From the NCBI GenBank assembly GCA_003116975.1, contig BGKB01000189.1:90283-154282 (forward strand): a stretch of DNA of 64,000 nucleotides, written 5' to 3'. A program made the position numbers and the translations under genes. Source of the DNA: Aurantiochytrium sp. KH105 (taxonomy: Eukaryota > Sar > Bigyra > Thraustochytrida > Thraustochytriidae). The notes beneath the pieces are model-generated. The model searched no databases. It saw only the letters and a program-made list of their open reading frames with translations, and was not told where the DNA came from. Positions 40,293-52,638 of this stretch are shown here, piece by piece (the stretch's first letter is position 1; each line of letters opens with the position of its first letter).

Positions 40293-43200
40293 TGTGGTAC
40301 GTTGTCCGTCTCTTTTTGCCGCTGCGAGGTGGCTTCTCAGTCTGCCTGGGTTTCGGGCGGTCAGGTCTGCGCTATGGCAGTCAATTAATGATTTGCGTGA
40401 GTGCTTTCGATCGAGGTAGGCACGAAGCAATCGAATGAATGAGGAGCTGCGCAATAAGTCAAAGTTTGTCCGAGCTCTGCAGCCAAGTCCAGGCGAGTCA
40501 CCTTGATAGGGCAGCCAGCCTTGATGGCTCGAGGCAATCAACCTCCTCCTGCTGCTCCTCTTTCCTCTTATCCTCCTATGTTTCCTTCCCTCGTGAGTCA
40601 GACGAGGAGGTGCCCAGCCTTGGCGGAAGGACAATTAGTGGTTTGCAAATGATGAGACGTCGTGGTCGAGCAGCCTTTGCTGAATGAAAGAATGAAGGAG
40701 GGTGCTTCCTGTTTGGATTGACCCGAGTGAGCGCGACGATTGGACGACTGGTTTTGCCGATTTGCGCCGACGGACGGACAAGGCCGAATGCCGGCTGGCC
40801 ATCAATTTGCGCACGTCACCCTGGACCCGCTGGCGTTTTTCTTTCAATCGCTCAGGCGGCCCTTTCCCTTCTATTGCGCGTGCACGCGCGTAGGACATTC
40901 TCGCGCGATCTCGCGCGCGCTCTCATCCTCTCCTTCCCCTTTTCTAAAGTCTCCTCTCCCATCCTCTCTCTCTCTGAGAGAGAGCAAGAGATTTCCCTCG
41001 GAAGACGGTCGAACTCCGCGCAGGATGACGTCCATTTTTGCAAGACGCGACGCTTCCAAATATTTGTAAACTCACCAGTACACAAATGGGATGGAATGGG
41101 TTCCGCGACACCATGTCAATCATTGCCGTCCACTGCGACTGGATTTCGCCCCCCCCCCCCCTCCTCCCCATCCTCTCCTCTCCACACCCTTTTTCGTCTT
41201 ATTCCTACATCACCGGCGCGATTGCAGCAAAGCATGGCGTGGCCTCGCGGTAAGAGACCCGCGAGCTGCGTCCGCGCCGGCATCTTCTGATGTTTCACGA
41301 CTTTCGAAGGCCAGATGGATAGACCAGCATCGATCACCCTTGACTGCATTTATTTCGACCACTGCTCGTTTGCCGGCCCGTTCGCCCTTGCCTGCGTCGG
41401 CTTAACGCAGGTGGAGACAAAGCATGGCTTGCTGCGCTGCCATCTTGGCAGTTTTTCTGCCTGTATTTGACCTTCGCCTTCCAGTCTCCCGCGCCCTCGG
41501 CATTAAAAAATAATCGACCCCAAAGGGAGTGAGAGACGTTCCAAGTCTTGCTGACTGTGGGGCTGGTTGGCTGCACTGGCCGCGCCGCCCGGCGGACTTC
41601 CGCACCGCAAACTTTGGTGGACGCACGCTCAAATTGACTCGCCGTCATTCCAACCGCGAAGGTGGCGGCGAAGGACAGATAGCATCTACTGCCGCTTGCT
41701 GCTGCTGCTGCTGTTGCTACCGCTTCTGGCTGCTCGCAGTCGAGCGTCCTTGCTGCAGCGGCTTCTGCTACTCCGTGTTTTATGCTGCTCGACTGTGAGT
41801 GCCACAGTGTTGTTACCTGCTGCTTTTCTACTGCTCGAGCGTGCTTGTTTTCTGCTGCCGCAGCGCGTAGGCGTGTGTGCGCGAGGCTAAGACGCACCTC
41901 ATCACCGCCAGCACTGCCTGCAGCTGCAGCTACTGCTGGTCGAGCGTGCGCTCGCCACGTTCGCGCTGCAAGAAAGTGTGTCCTCACAGCCTTACGCGCT
42001 CTTTTTTTTTTTTCTAAAGTTTTTTCGGCTTTTTATTCACACACCCTCTTTCAATTCCTTTGGCGTGCCGTGTGCTGCTGAGGCTGCTGACCGAGCAAGC
42101 TACGGCCACGGAGGTAGCTTTGGGGCGGCGACAGACGAATAGACGGATGAGCGATGCGAGCACGCTTCCGGAAAGGCGCGTGCGGAAAGTGCGGCCAAAG
42201 CATTCGACGCAGCTGCGCGGCGCGGAGCTCCAGAAGGCCGACGAGGTGGCTGCGCGCTTCGCGAGACGAACTACCACCGACGGCAAATGCAGGACCTTCA
42301 GATTGTGGCCCCACGTCCATCACCAGCGGATGGAAGGGAAGATGAAGAAGAAAGGTTGAAGAAATCAACTTCTTTGATAGTCGCAGCTGGAGCTGAAGCT
42401 GGCCGCTGCCGCGCGCGAGCGCAACGTGTCGAAAGCAGTCCATCCAAGCGGCCAGCGTACTCAGGCCTCACCAGGGACAGGCCTTTGCCGAGGCGCGTCG
42501 CACTCGTCCGGTCCCGATGTTTAGAGTCCGTGAATCTGAGTCCGTGCACCGCGCCTGGCGAGAACTTCTTTTACAAAGAAAATCATTTGGCCTGCAACGG
42601 AATTTTTCTTTTTAGAGGATAACTTTGGGATAAGGTTGCCAGGAAAGAATGTTAGGCGATACGTATAGCAGTTAGACAAAATACTAGTCTTTTATCATGC
42701 AGAGAAGACAGTCTAGCCCTGTCCAATTGCTTCCGTGCCAGTGGATCTGCGTGCTGCGTGCTGCAGTTGCGTGCTGCTCTGGCTGAGGGCGAGTGGAAAG
42801 CAAAGGAAGATGACGAGCAGCAGAGGTAGAAAGTTAGGTAGTAGGTGGATTGATAGATGGATGTAGAAGAAATTGGGCTGGACGTGCTTAGCTCACCGTT
42901 CCTACCAAGACCTTTTGAGCAGCCTGCTTCGTCCAGTCAGCAAGTCGCACGAGACTTAAGAAAGTGTGGCTCAAGCGAATTCGACGGCGTTATCGGGCGT
43001 GCGCCCTGCCCTGCCTGCCCTGCCACCTGCCTGCCTGGCTGCCGGCCTGCTAGGGCGATTGGCTGCATAAAGCTACTACTTCTTCACAGGCGAAAGCGCA
43101 TCAGAGCGCAAGTGTTGCTTCCATACTCACAAGCTGCTAGCTTTGAAATTGCTCTCGACGACCTGGCTGATGTGAGTCACGGCGGCGCCCTTGCAATATG

Positions 43201-44077
43201 TCAGCACGCGTGCTTTCTTCCTAGGCAGGCTAGCACGGGGCCGTGAGGGCTGCGGTGATTTACGCATGAGACATCGAGCAAGCCTAAGCTCATCTAGGCT
43301 AAAGCCTACGGGCAAATCCCAAGTGCCGGCGATAGGATGAGGATTGTCGGGCTGTTTCAAGCGCTTTCATCCGAGAAATTAAGGAGTAGCTTAGGTCCAC
43401 CTAAGCTAACCCCATGCAACCCCAAGCCGCGCCTTCTCCCCCCCCTCCTCCCCCCGGCTGCCGTGCTGGTAAAGTGTGAAGACTTGTGCGACGCATCGAC
43501 ACTGGCAAGCAACCAAGCGGGCCGTGCGTCGAGGGATTTTCGTCGCGTCAGCGTCTACGAGATGACTGGCCAATAAAACTTCAGCGCTCCGACAGAATTT
43601 GTGTGAGTTCACGCGGCTCGAGTCGGAAAAGCAGCGATTCACCCTTTTCTTCATGTTCGACATCCATCTAGTCATCCATCCATCCAGGTCCGAGCCGTTT
43701 TCTCTGTCGGCGTTTCTCGAAGCCTCCTCGAGCAGTCAGCCGACATAAATCCTTGTATCGCCATTTACCATGTTTGATAAAGTACCCAGGACCTGGAGGC
43801 AGTGATTGCGAATGGCTTGTGAAAGCGTCGCACGTCCACCATACGTCACGAGCTGCTGTGAATAATTACAGATCGCGCAAGGCGCAAACGTGATGACTCA
43901 TTGCGTTAGACGTCTGACGTGTGGTGATGGTGGATGAACGCATTCGATCAAATCAAATCTCATGGCGCACACTACCTACAAACCCAGTCTTAAAAGGCAA
44001 GTTTAGGGCTCTACAGAGCATGATACTAGCCTGAGATTGAAGACCTGGACAAGAGTCCAAACAAGTAGAGCAAGATC
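40293..44077. other. 3.8 kb gene-poor region
   Basis: No convincing gene. It holds the 5' flank of the DUF2306 gene, a poly-C run (about 41149-41161), CTG/TGC runs (about 41697-41715), a T tract (42002-42014) and otherwise unique DNA. The frames are short and lack protein-like conservation signals that I recognise. A small multi-exon gene could be missed. Confidence 0.45.
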
Positions 44078-45601
<1,524 letters not shown>

Positions 45602-45602
45602 C

Positions 45603-45626
45603 CTGCTGCTGCTGCTGCTGCTGCTG
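45603..45626 (-). repeat. (CAG)8 directly before the NDUFS7 start
   Basis: Eight perfect CTG on the plus strand, i.e. CAG in the NDUFS7 sense strand, one base upstream of the ATG. It would lie in the 5' UTR. Confidence 0.9.
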
Positions 45627-47283
45627 CTTTTTCCCGACTCTGTCTGCGCTGCGCTCCTCCCCGTCGCGGCTCTGCGGCGCTGCTCGTGCGGCTGCTACGC
45701 GCGCGCTTGCACTCTACAACTCTGCGGCTTCGCGCCGCCGCCTGCAGTCTGCGCGTGACCGCCTTAAAGTTGAGTTTACCCGTTTCTCCGAAGTCTCTGT
45801 CCATGAACTATGAGGCACTAGTTAAGGTGGAGAGTAAACTCGGGAAAACCTCCGACGCCGCCTCGGAACGTGGACCTCTTCAAGCCCAGCTGCGGCGGCG
45901 TTGGCGTTGGCGCGGATGCCGCGAGTCTCGCAATCGCTGTCACTAAAGGTTGCTGCTGTTGCGGTAGCGGCATGATATTGACATGATTGCAACGAGGAAG
46001 TTGACGATCTTTGCCTGGCATGGCTCCGAAGGGGGATAAACAAGATTTGTAAAAAAGACTAGAGACACGAAATTGGTGCGGTGCGGGAAAACGAGCATCG
46101 TCTGTCCACCAAAGACGTGGAGCCTCAGCGCTGTTTCTTGACTTGTAGGATGACGAAAAACTTATGAAGTAGGCCTATACGTATACCCAAGTCTGAAAAA
46201 GGGAAAAACAAAATTTGATAAAAAGTTCCCTGCGAGGATGAAGCGCAAATTCTCTCCGAGGTGTATGCTTTTTGATGTCGGGTTCGCGATGGGACCGTGT
46301 TTCGAATCTCCGTCCAAGTTTATGAGATCCTACCATTGTAGTATAAGTACCTAGTAAAGTTTCTAGCAATAGGGGGCGCTATACCTCGGAGGCTTCCTGG
46401 AGAGAACAGTTTGCTTCGAAACCTCCCACTTCTACCTTGTATTGGGCATCTGCCTGCTGCTACATCTCATGCTCGTCAAGAGGAGAACCATGCGCTTCAA
46501 AAATAACTGACCGTATCCATGGTTGAGGGCTTTTCCTTCGCTTTTGCTTTCCGCGAGCCTCTTGACTCCCCACCCCACCCCACTCGCTGTCGCTGCTTTT
46601 CCGAGACGATAAATTGTAACGCCAAAGTCGAAACGTCGAAAGAGAAGAAGAAGAAGAAGAAGACCAGCAAGAGCGACAGCAAGCCGCGCGAGAGCAACAA
46701 GGCCTCCGGCCCAGCCGCTGTCGGGGAAAAGAAAAACCTCAGCCTGGAGGCAGCCAGCCAGCAGCGGAGGCCCCTCGTCGAAGAACCTGGTCCGAAGAAC
46801 AAGAACCTGGAGAAGCAGGAGCGCGCCCATTCCGCGGCATCGCGACGCGTCCCCAGCCTCGAGCGCACGCGGCCCGGGGCGACGAGCCGCGCGCCGGCAG
46901 TCCGTCCGCGCGTCCTCCGCCCGCTCTCTGCTCTGCGCGGCGCCGAAGGCCGGGAGCCGCGCTCCGCCGCGCTCCGCCGGGCCCGCGGCCGCGACGGTCC
47001 CAGCCGGGTCGAGCAGGGAGCAGAAGAGAGAGAAGGCGGCGAAAGGGGAACGACGATAAGGGCGATAAGCAGAGAGAGGAGAAGGAAGAGCCCAGGCAGA
47101 GCAGGGCAAGGCGCACAACAGCGCCGGGACGGGCGCGGCGGAGAGCGCGAAGCCGCAGCGCAGAAACGGCGCGGCCGGCGCGAAGGGCAGGCGCGGGGCG
47201 GGGAGGCGCGGGGCGGAGCGAGAAGCGGAGGAAAGCGGAGCGGAGGAAAGCGGAGCGGAGGAGAGCGGAGCGGGCGGGCGAAC
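45627..47283. other. intergenic between NDUFS7 and the amine oxidase
   Basis: Divergent upstream region. No gene in 45627-46518. From 46519 the amine-oxidase frame is already open (255 codons to 47283), but it is Arg/Gly/Ser-rich with a 14-bp GGAAAGCGGAGCGG repeat (about 47220-47270) and poly-Lys from GAAGAA repeats (46638-46662). I read it as probable 5' UTR, though a long disordered N-terminus is possible. Confidence 0.5.
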
Positions 47284-49536
47284 ATGAGGCTCCGCAGGCG
47301 CCAGCGCGAGGCGTCGAAACGCGCGACGCGGGCGCTCGCGAGCGGGGCGCCCGACGCGCTGCGGCGCGCGCAAGATGCGCAGGATAAACGGCGCAGGCAG
47401 GAGATGAGGTCTGCGGAGAATCGCAGCAAAAAGCGACGGCTGCGACAAGCGCACGCGAAGGCCCGCCACTTGGGAACGGTCGTGGTGGTGGGCGCAGGCC
47501 TCGCAGGCCTCGCTGCTGCACAGGAGCTCCGTCATCGCGGGCTCGAGGTCATCGTTCTTGAGGCGCGCGACCGCGTGGGCGGTCGTGTGCACGTGACCCC
47601 ACTCGCAAACGGCGTCGCACGCGCGGACCTTGGGGCCAGTTTCATTCATGGCATCGACGACAACCCCGTCGCTCAGCTCGCGCAGCGATACCACAAGGAG
47701 CTCTACAAACAAGAGGATAGCGTTCTTTTCGACGCCAACGGTCGCGAGATGGGACGTCCCGATGACCGAATGGCCGAAGACATCTTCAACGAGGCCCTCG
47801 AAGCCGCCGCGATGCAGCGACGCAATCCCGCGCGGCATCCAAACGCGCGCAGGCTCGCAGATCGCCGTCGTGCAGGCAGCAAAAAACAGCGAGCCGGAGA
47901 ACGCGAGCAGGGCGTCGAGCCTACGCGTCGTTCGCGTCGTCTTGGCGGTGCAAAGGCTCTCTCGCTCGTGCTCATCAAACACGAAATGGACCAAGAGCGC
48001 GACAGGGAACGCGACCACCGCGCCAATGAGACCGATGCAGACGCAGACGCCGACGCCTCGTCTGACGCGAGTTCGCATGCAAGTCCGGACGCGAATGTCC
48101 CCGCAAACGTCACTTCCAGCACCACCGCCGATGCTGCCGCTGCTACAGAGGCTGTTGCTGCCACCGCCGCCGGCAGCAGCTCTCTCCTGGGGGGTGCCGC
48201 GCCTAACGCCCCTCGAAGCATCTCCCTCCAAGCCGCACTTGATCGTGCGCTCGAGGTGGTTGTCCCAGAGCTCACCCCGCCGCAACGGCGAGCGCTCGAA
48301 TGGAACATGTCGTACCTTGAGTACTCGCTCAGCAGCAACCTCGACACCGTGAGTAACGAGGACTGGGATGCAGACGACGAGTTTAGCTTTTCAGGCGCAC
48401 ATTGTATGGTGCAGGGCGGCATTGGGTCCATTGCTGAGAACCTCCAGTACGGCATTGACATTCGCAAGGCCGCCCCTGTCGCAACAATTGCCTACGGCCA
48501 AACGACGGACGCAGCCAAGGGCCCCGCGTGCGCGGTGACGACTGAAGCTGGCGAGGTCTTCCATGCCGATGCATGCCTCGTCACCGTCCCGCTCGGTGTG
48601 CTCAAGGCCAACAAGATTACCTTCGAACCCGCGCTGCCTGAGGAAAAATGTGCAGCCATTTCGCGATTGAGCTTTGGTGTTCTCAACAAAGTCGTCATGG
48701 TCTTTGATTCCGTCTTTTGGTCAGAACGCTCCCTCATTGCCTATGCGAGCAAAAAGCGTGGTCACTATCCCATGTTTTGGGACGCCTCGCAGGCTTGTGG
48801 CGCGCCCGTCCTCATTGCCCTCGTTTCGGGCCGCACGGCCGAGGCACTCGAGCGCAAAGCCGACCAGACTGTCCTTGACGAGGTCCTGGAGGTTCTTGGT
48901 CTTCTTTATGGAACGGAAGCAGTTGTAACGCCAAAGGACTTTCTTGTCACACGATGGCGCGCCGATCCATATGCGCGCGGCTCGTACAGCTACGTTGGAC
49001 TCGACGCTTCCGAGGAGGACTACGATTTGCTGGCGGCCCCAGTCACTGCAAGTCCGGTGACAGAAGCGCACGCCGACTTCCGTCTCTTTTTCGCTGGAGA
49101 GGCAACAAACAAATACTATCCTGCTACAGTGCACGGTGCTTTTATGAGTGGTATCCGCGAGGCGCGACATATTGCCTCGCTTCTGGCACGAAACGAAGAA
49201 CTCTCTTCCAGCGCCACGCCCGATGAAGTCGTCGAGGACCACGCCGCGGCTGGCCAGTCTGTACGCGATAACGTTCTTCGCAGACTCGGCGCCGTGGCCT
49301 CTGCGTCGGGCCGACTCGCCGTGCCACGTCCGCGCAAAAAGCCACTTGAAAAGCTTTCCGTGGCGTATCTCCGTCGCTACATCATTCACAACTTTAGCTT
49401 CACCCCTCCAGCGCTACCAGCAAAGGAGGCCGCAACGAAATCAGGACAGCTGGCGACAGTGTCGACGACAAAAGCAACAATGACGCCAACTTCGGAACCA
49501 GAGGTGGAGAAGGCGTCTGCTGCTGCACGCGCGTGA
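47284..49536 (+). CDS. LSD1/KDM1-like flavin amine oxidase
   Basis: FAD-dependent amine oxidase; the substrate could be methyl-lysine of histone H3 or a polyamine. 750 aa from this ATG (1005 aa if from 46519). A basic helix of 60 residues (possible NLS) leads into [17 protein letters not shown] and [10 protein letters not shown] (FAD-binding). Then come DLGASFIHG, a 150-residue Arg/Asp/Ala/Ser low-complexity insertion, then [35 protein letters not shown] (with the flavin-side Lys), [16 protein letters not shown] and [19 protein letters not shown]. The last blocks follow LSD1 more closely than plant polyamine oxidases. The insertion falls where LSD1 has its Tower domain but is not a coiled coil. 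No SWIRM domain is visible. Confidence 0.85.
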   Translation: MRLRRRQREASKRATRALASGAPDALRRAQDAQDKRRRQEMRSAENRSKKRRLRQAHAKARHLGTVVVVGAGLAGLAAAQELRHRGLEVIVLEARDRVGGRVHVTPLANGVARADLGASFIHGIDDNPVAQLAQRYHKELYKQEDSVLFDANGREMGRPDDRMAEDIFNEALEAAAMQRRNPARHPNARRLADRRRAGSKKQRAGEREQGVEPTRRSRRLGGAKALSLVLIKHEMDQERDRERDHRANETDADADADASSDASSHASPDANVPANVTSSTTADAAAATEAVAATAAGSSSLLGGAAPNAPRSISLQAALDRALEVVVPELTPPQRRALEWNMSYLEYSLSSNLDTVSNEDWDADDEFSFSGAHCMVQGGIGSIAENLQYGIDIRKAAPVATIAYGQTTDAAKGPACAVTTEAGEVFHADACLVTVPLGVLKANKITFEPALPEEKCAAISRLSFGVLNKVVMVFDSVFWSERSLIAYASKKRGHYPMFWDASQACGAPVLIALVSGRTAEALERKADQTVLDEVLEVLGLLYGTEAVVTPKDFLVTRWRADPYARGSYSYVGLDASEEDYDLLAAPVTASPVTEAHADFRLFFAGEATNKYYPATVHGAFMSGIREARHIASLLARNEELSSSATPDEVVEDHAAAGQSVRDNVLRRLGAVASASGRLAVPRPRKKPLEKLSVAYLRRYIIHNFSFTPPALPAKEAATKSGQLATVSTTKATMTPTSEPEVEKASAAARA

Positions 49537-49896
49537 GTCACGTCAAGTTGACACAAGACGCAAGCAGCCGACCTTGCGCGATTCGTCAACCAACTAACCT
49601 ACCTACCTATCAATCAACCAATCAACCAATCAACCACCCGCGCAACAAGAGCGTCCTCATAGTCAGTGAGTGAGACATTGGCAAGGCCCACGACGAAAAC
49701 CCAAGGACCGAAACTTGGGAAGGTAAAGGTCCCTCTCGCTACATTCTTAAAAACGCAACGGAAAACAAGACGTGCATATGTTCGTATGGACCATCAGGAT
49801 TGCTTCGAACTGAAAGAAATTGATTTTGCTTCCACCTTCCATGGCTTGTTTAACTGTTCTTCGATCGTTTGCAAGTATCTACAAGTTGCGACAATC
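49537..49896. other. short intergenic, convergent genes
   Basis: 3' ends of the amine oxidase and the FRG gene meet here. It holds a CAATCAAC repeat (about 49605-49635); nothing else is seen. Confidence 0.6.
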
Positions 49897-51516
49897 CTAC
49901 GGGGATGTCATGTTGCTGCTGGGCGACACCGGTGCCGCTCTAGACGCAGTGTAGAACTTTTTCAGCCATTTGCTCGTGCCATCAAGCCCCGGGAAGAGCA
50001 AGCGTTCAGTCACGGCAAAGTTGTTCAATCGGTGTCGCACTTCAACTTTGAGATGCTTGGCGATGATGATCTTGCGATGCGTTCCCTGCGCACAGTGATC
50101 CTCCAGCCACTGATCCGTGGTCTTTTTGCTGTCCGACATGAACGCAAAGACATGATTTTGATTGATGACTCGTTGATGGAGAGCAGGGGCCTCGACAAAG
50201 ACCAAGGCATCGCCGAGAACCTGCAATCTGTCCAACATTTTGACAATGAAACCCACGTCGTCCTGCTCGAGAGCTGCAGCGGCACCCGCAGATGCCCCCG
50301 CCGCTGCTGCGGCCGCCATGGCACTGGGTAGAGTACTCGCTGCACTTTCAAAGTTTGTTTTCGACTGCGCGGCGGATGCAGCCTCGACTGGGTCCAGTCG
50401 CGAAGCATACGTAAGCAGGCTGTTGAGTTGATCAATGCGCGCAACAGACCAGTACGAGTCATGCGCCTGTCGCTTCCATTTACGGTACAGATCATTGTAC
50501 GTTTCGCTAGCATGCAGACACTTGCGTGGTTGGACGCACCACACGACGCCGTCCTCCCCGTCAAAAGTAGGGTCGCTCGTGGCAAAGTGCAGTGCGACCA
50601 AGGGAGAATACGAAAAGTCGAGCATACGGGTTGGACAGCCGTGGTGCTGAGCCAGTGTCAGCCACTCAAAGAGTGTCGACCTTGGGGGCAAGGCTCCGTG
50701 CGAGTAGTTTCGAAAGCTACGCAAGATGGCCTTTTCTGTCTTGCGTTCCATGGCTGATCCGATGCCATGACCCAAGCGCTGCAGTGAGGTTTTGAGACGA
50801 AAAGTTCGATCAGGAAGCCCTCGAAAGACAAATGGTGAACGAAAGGCGCCGCGCCAGGCATCCCAAGAGTTGAGGTCCAGAGATCGAAGAAGCTCGGGCC
50901 ATGTCCGAGCTACAATGGTCTCCCCAATGGGCGGATTGACAATTCCAGCGCTTACTCGTGGAAGATTCATGGAATAATGAAGGCGATCCATCTCGTACGC
51001 TAGTTCCTTGACCAGCAAGCGTCTTTGGTTATTTTGGCGCATATCGTAGTCTACCTCGTCGGTGGCCTTGCGCAGGGCCTCGAGAGCTTGTAAAAGATCC
51101 TGTGTACGCCCATTTCCGGCGTCGCTGTGCAGCGCGTCTATGTTTCCGCGAAGCCTGGGCGAGGATCCGTGGATTATTGCCGCATCTCTACTTTCTCGCG
51201 AGTATGTCAAGCCCAGCGAAAAGCTTCCGTTTCTGTTCGTACCGAGACCGAACCCTGTTTGTATTGCTTTCCGAAGCTTTGCATCTTGCTCAGCGTCCGT
51301 CTCGTCATCATGATCTTCGGCCTCGCGTTTTCGTTTGAGCTTGGCGCGGGACGCTTCGTTTTCTTCAACACTATCCACGACAATTTGGGCTTCTCTTTGC
51401 GCAGTGTCAATTACTTGTCCAGATGAACAGTCATCACCGTCCGACGATTGAGCGGCTGCAATCGGGGATGCAGCATCTACCGTGAGCTTTGCCTTTGGGT
51501 CCCCTTCGCTTTCCAT
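49897..51516 (-). CDS. FRG-domain protein
   Basis: 539 aa, single exon, starting at an ATG that heads the open frame. Residues 1-190 are acidic and disordered with a KRKRE stretch (61-65, possible NLS). The FRG domain spans about 204-345: FRGLPD (231-236) and the diagnostic QHHGCPTRMLDFSYSPLVAL (290-309) with FA after it. A poly-Ala/Gly spacer follows, then ALVFVEAPALHQRVINQNHVFAF, the usual end of FRG proteins, in which the first residue after Q is often G. FRG domains are found mainly in bacterial and phage-linked genes and patchily in eukaryotes; their biochemical activity is not settled. Transfer in the past is possible, but base composition matches the neighbours. Confidence 0.88.
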   Translation of the reverse strand: MESEGDPKAKLTVDAASPIAAAQSSDGDDCSSGQVIDTAQREAQIVVDSVEENEASRAKLKRKREAEDHDDETDAEQDAKLRKAIQTGFGLGTNRNGSFSLGLTYSRESRDAAIIHGSSPRLRGNIDALHSDAGNGRTQDLLQALEALRKATDEVDYDMRQNNQRRLLVKELAYEMDRLHYSMNLPRVSAGIVNPPIGETIVARTWPELLRSLDLNSWDAWRGAFRSPFVFRGLPDRTFRLKTSLQRLGHGIGSAMERKTEKAILRSFRNYSHGALPPRSTLFEWLTLAQHHGCPTRMLDFSYSPLVALHFATSDPTFDGEDGVVWCVQPRKCLHASETYNDLYRKWKRQAHDSYWSVARIDQLNSLLTYASRLDPVEAASAAQSKTNFESAASTLPSAMAAAAAAGASAGAAAALEQDDVGFIVKMLDRLQVLGDALVFVEAPALHQRVINQNHVFAFMSDSKKTTDQWLEDHCAQGTHRKIIIAKHLKVEVRHRLNNFAVTERLLFPGLDGTSKWLKKFYTASRAAPVSPSSNMTSP

Positions 51517-52638
51517 TGCTTCGTGACCAACGTCGTTTGCAACGTTGGGCTCACGTACACGAGGAGAAGATAAGAATTGCGGAGTTGCGAGTTTCCTTTA
51601 TCGTTCTCTGAACGCAGTTGCTTCTCTTCTTCAAACCCAGTTTCCCTTTCTTTGAGCCCAACTCGAGCGTCTCTTTGGCGAGCAGAGCAAGCACGCGCGC
51701 GGAGGCCTGTTTTCTTGCAAAAGGAGGAACGTTTTTGCGCTGGGCCACCGGAGCCTCTGATCGCCGTACGAGTTTCGTGTCTCTACTACCGTCTTCACTG
51801 CCATCCAAAAACCTCTCGGCTTTTCTGCTTTCACGACCCTTGGCTGGCCCGAGGCTCGGGCTCCGCAGCTTTGCCGCCTCCGGCTCTGCAGCTGCAACCT
51901 CACCTGCCGCAGCCGCCTCTTGGCTTCGGCGGAAGATCCTCATCTCGTCCCTCCACTGCGCAACCCCTTTCTAGGTCGCCGCGCAACCCATTTTGGCGCA
52001 TTCTGCGCAACCCATTTTAGCGGTCGCGGTTGGCGATATTCGGGAAGGTATCTATGGAGTTTTGGAAGGGTTCTTTAGTGTTATATACAATGTGCAATAT
52101 GTAAAGGGAGGGGTGGGGGGCATGGGCCGAGACGCCGGTGCTCCGTGACCTTTGTTCGTGCGAGCAGGTACATGTGGGAGCGCCGGCTTAGCGGTCAAGA
52201 GGGTCTTCATTTTTCTTCATTCTTCTTCGTGCTTCATTCTTCTGCTTCTTCATTGACATCCCGATTGTTGCCTGCGCTTTGGGAGGGAGGAGGAGAAGGG
52301 GAGCCTGCAGAGACCTAACGCGCACGCGCGTGCAGGCGCGGCGAGCTCGAGGCGCAGGAATACGGAACGGAGCCCGCCTCCGCGGCGGTGACGGTCGGCA
52401 CGCAAGAAGAAGAAACAACAAGCGCTGCTGCAGCAATACAGAACTAACTCGTGGGCGGCGCAGCTAGCGAGCAAACCAGCAAGGCAACTTGTAACGAAGT
52501 CTCCTGCCTTGGCGGCTGGCGGGCTAGCTGGCAAGCTAGCTAGCTAGCTGGTCGGCTGGCTGGCTGGCTGGCTGGCCGACTGACGGCAAGCGCGGAATCG
52601 TTGGTGCTTCTCGCGCGATCGCGAAAGAGTCTCGCGCG
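51517..52638. other. divergent promoter region, no gene
   Basis: 1.1 kb between the FRG gene and the LRR gene, transcribed away from each other. A CAACCCATTTT(A/G)GCG direct repeat lies near 51980-52023, and a GCTG/CTAG tetranucleotide run at 52536-52580. No gene is seen. Confidence 0.55.

Noticed and set aside
46285..46330. tRNA B-box-like TTTCGAATCTCC
   Set aside because: No matching A box or acceptor stem within tRNA distance.
46432..48285. 617-codon minus-strand frame
   Set aside because: Antisense shadow of the amine oxidase and its GC-rich leader; Leu/Arg/Pro/Ala-rich without a domain.
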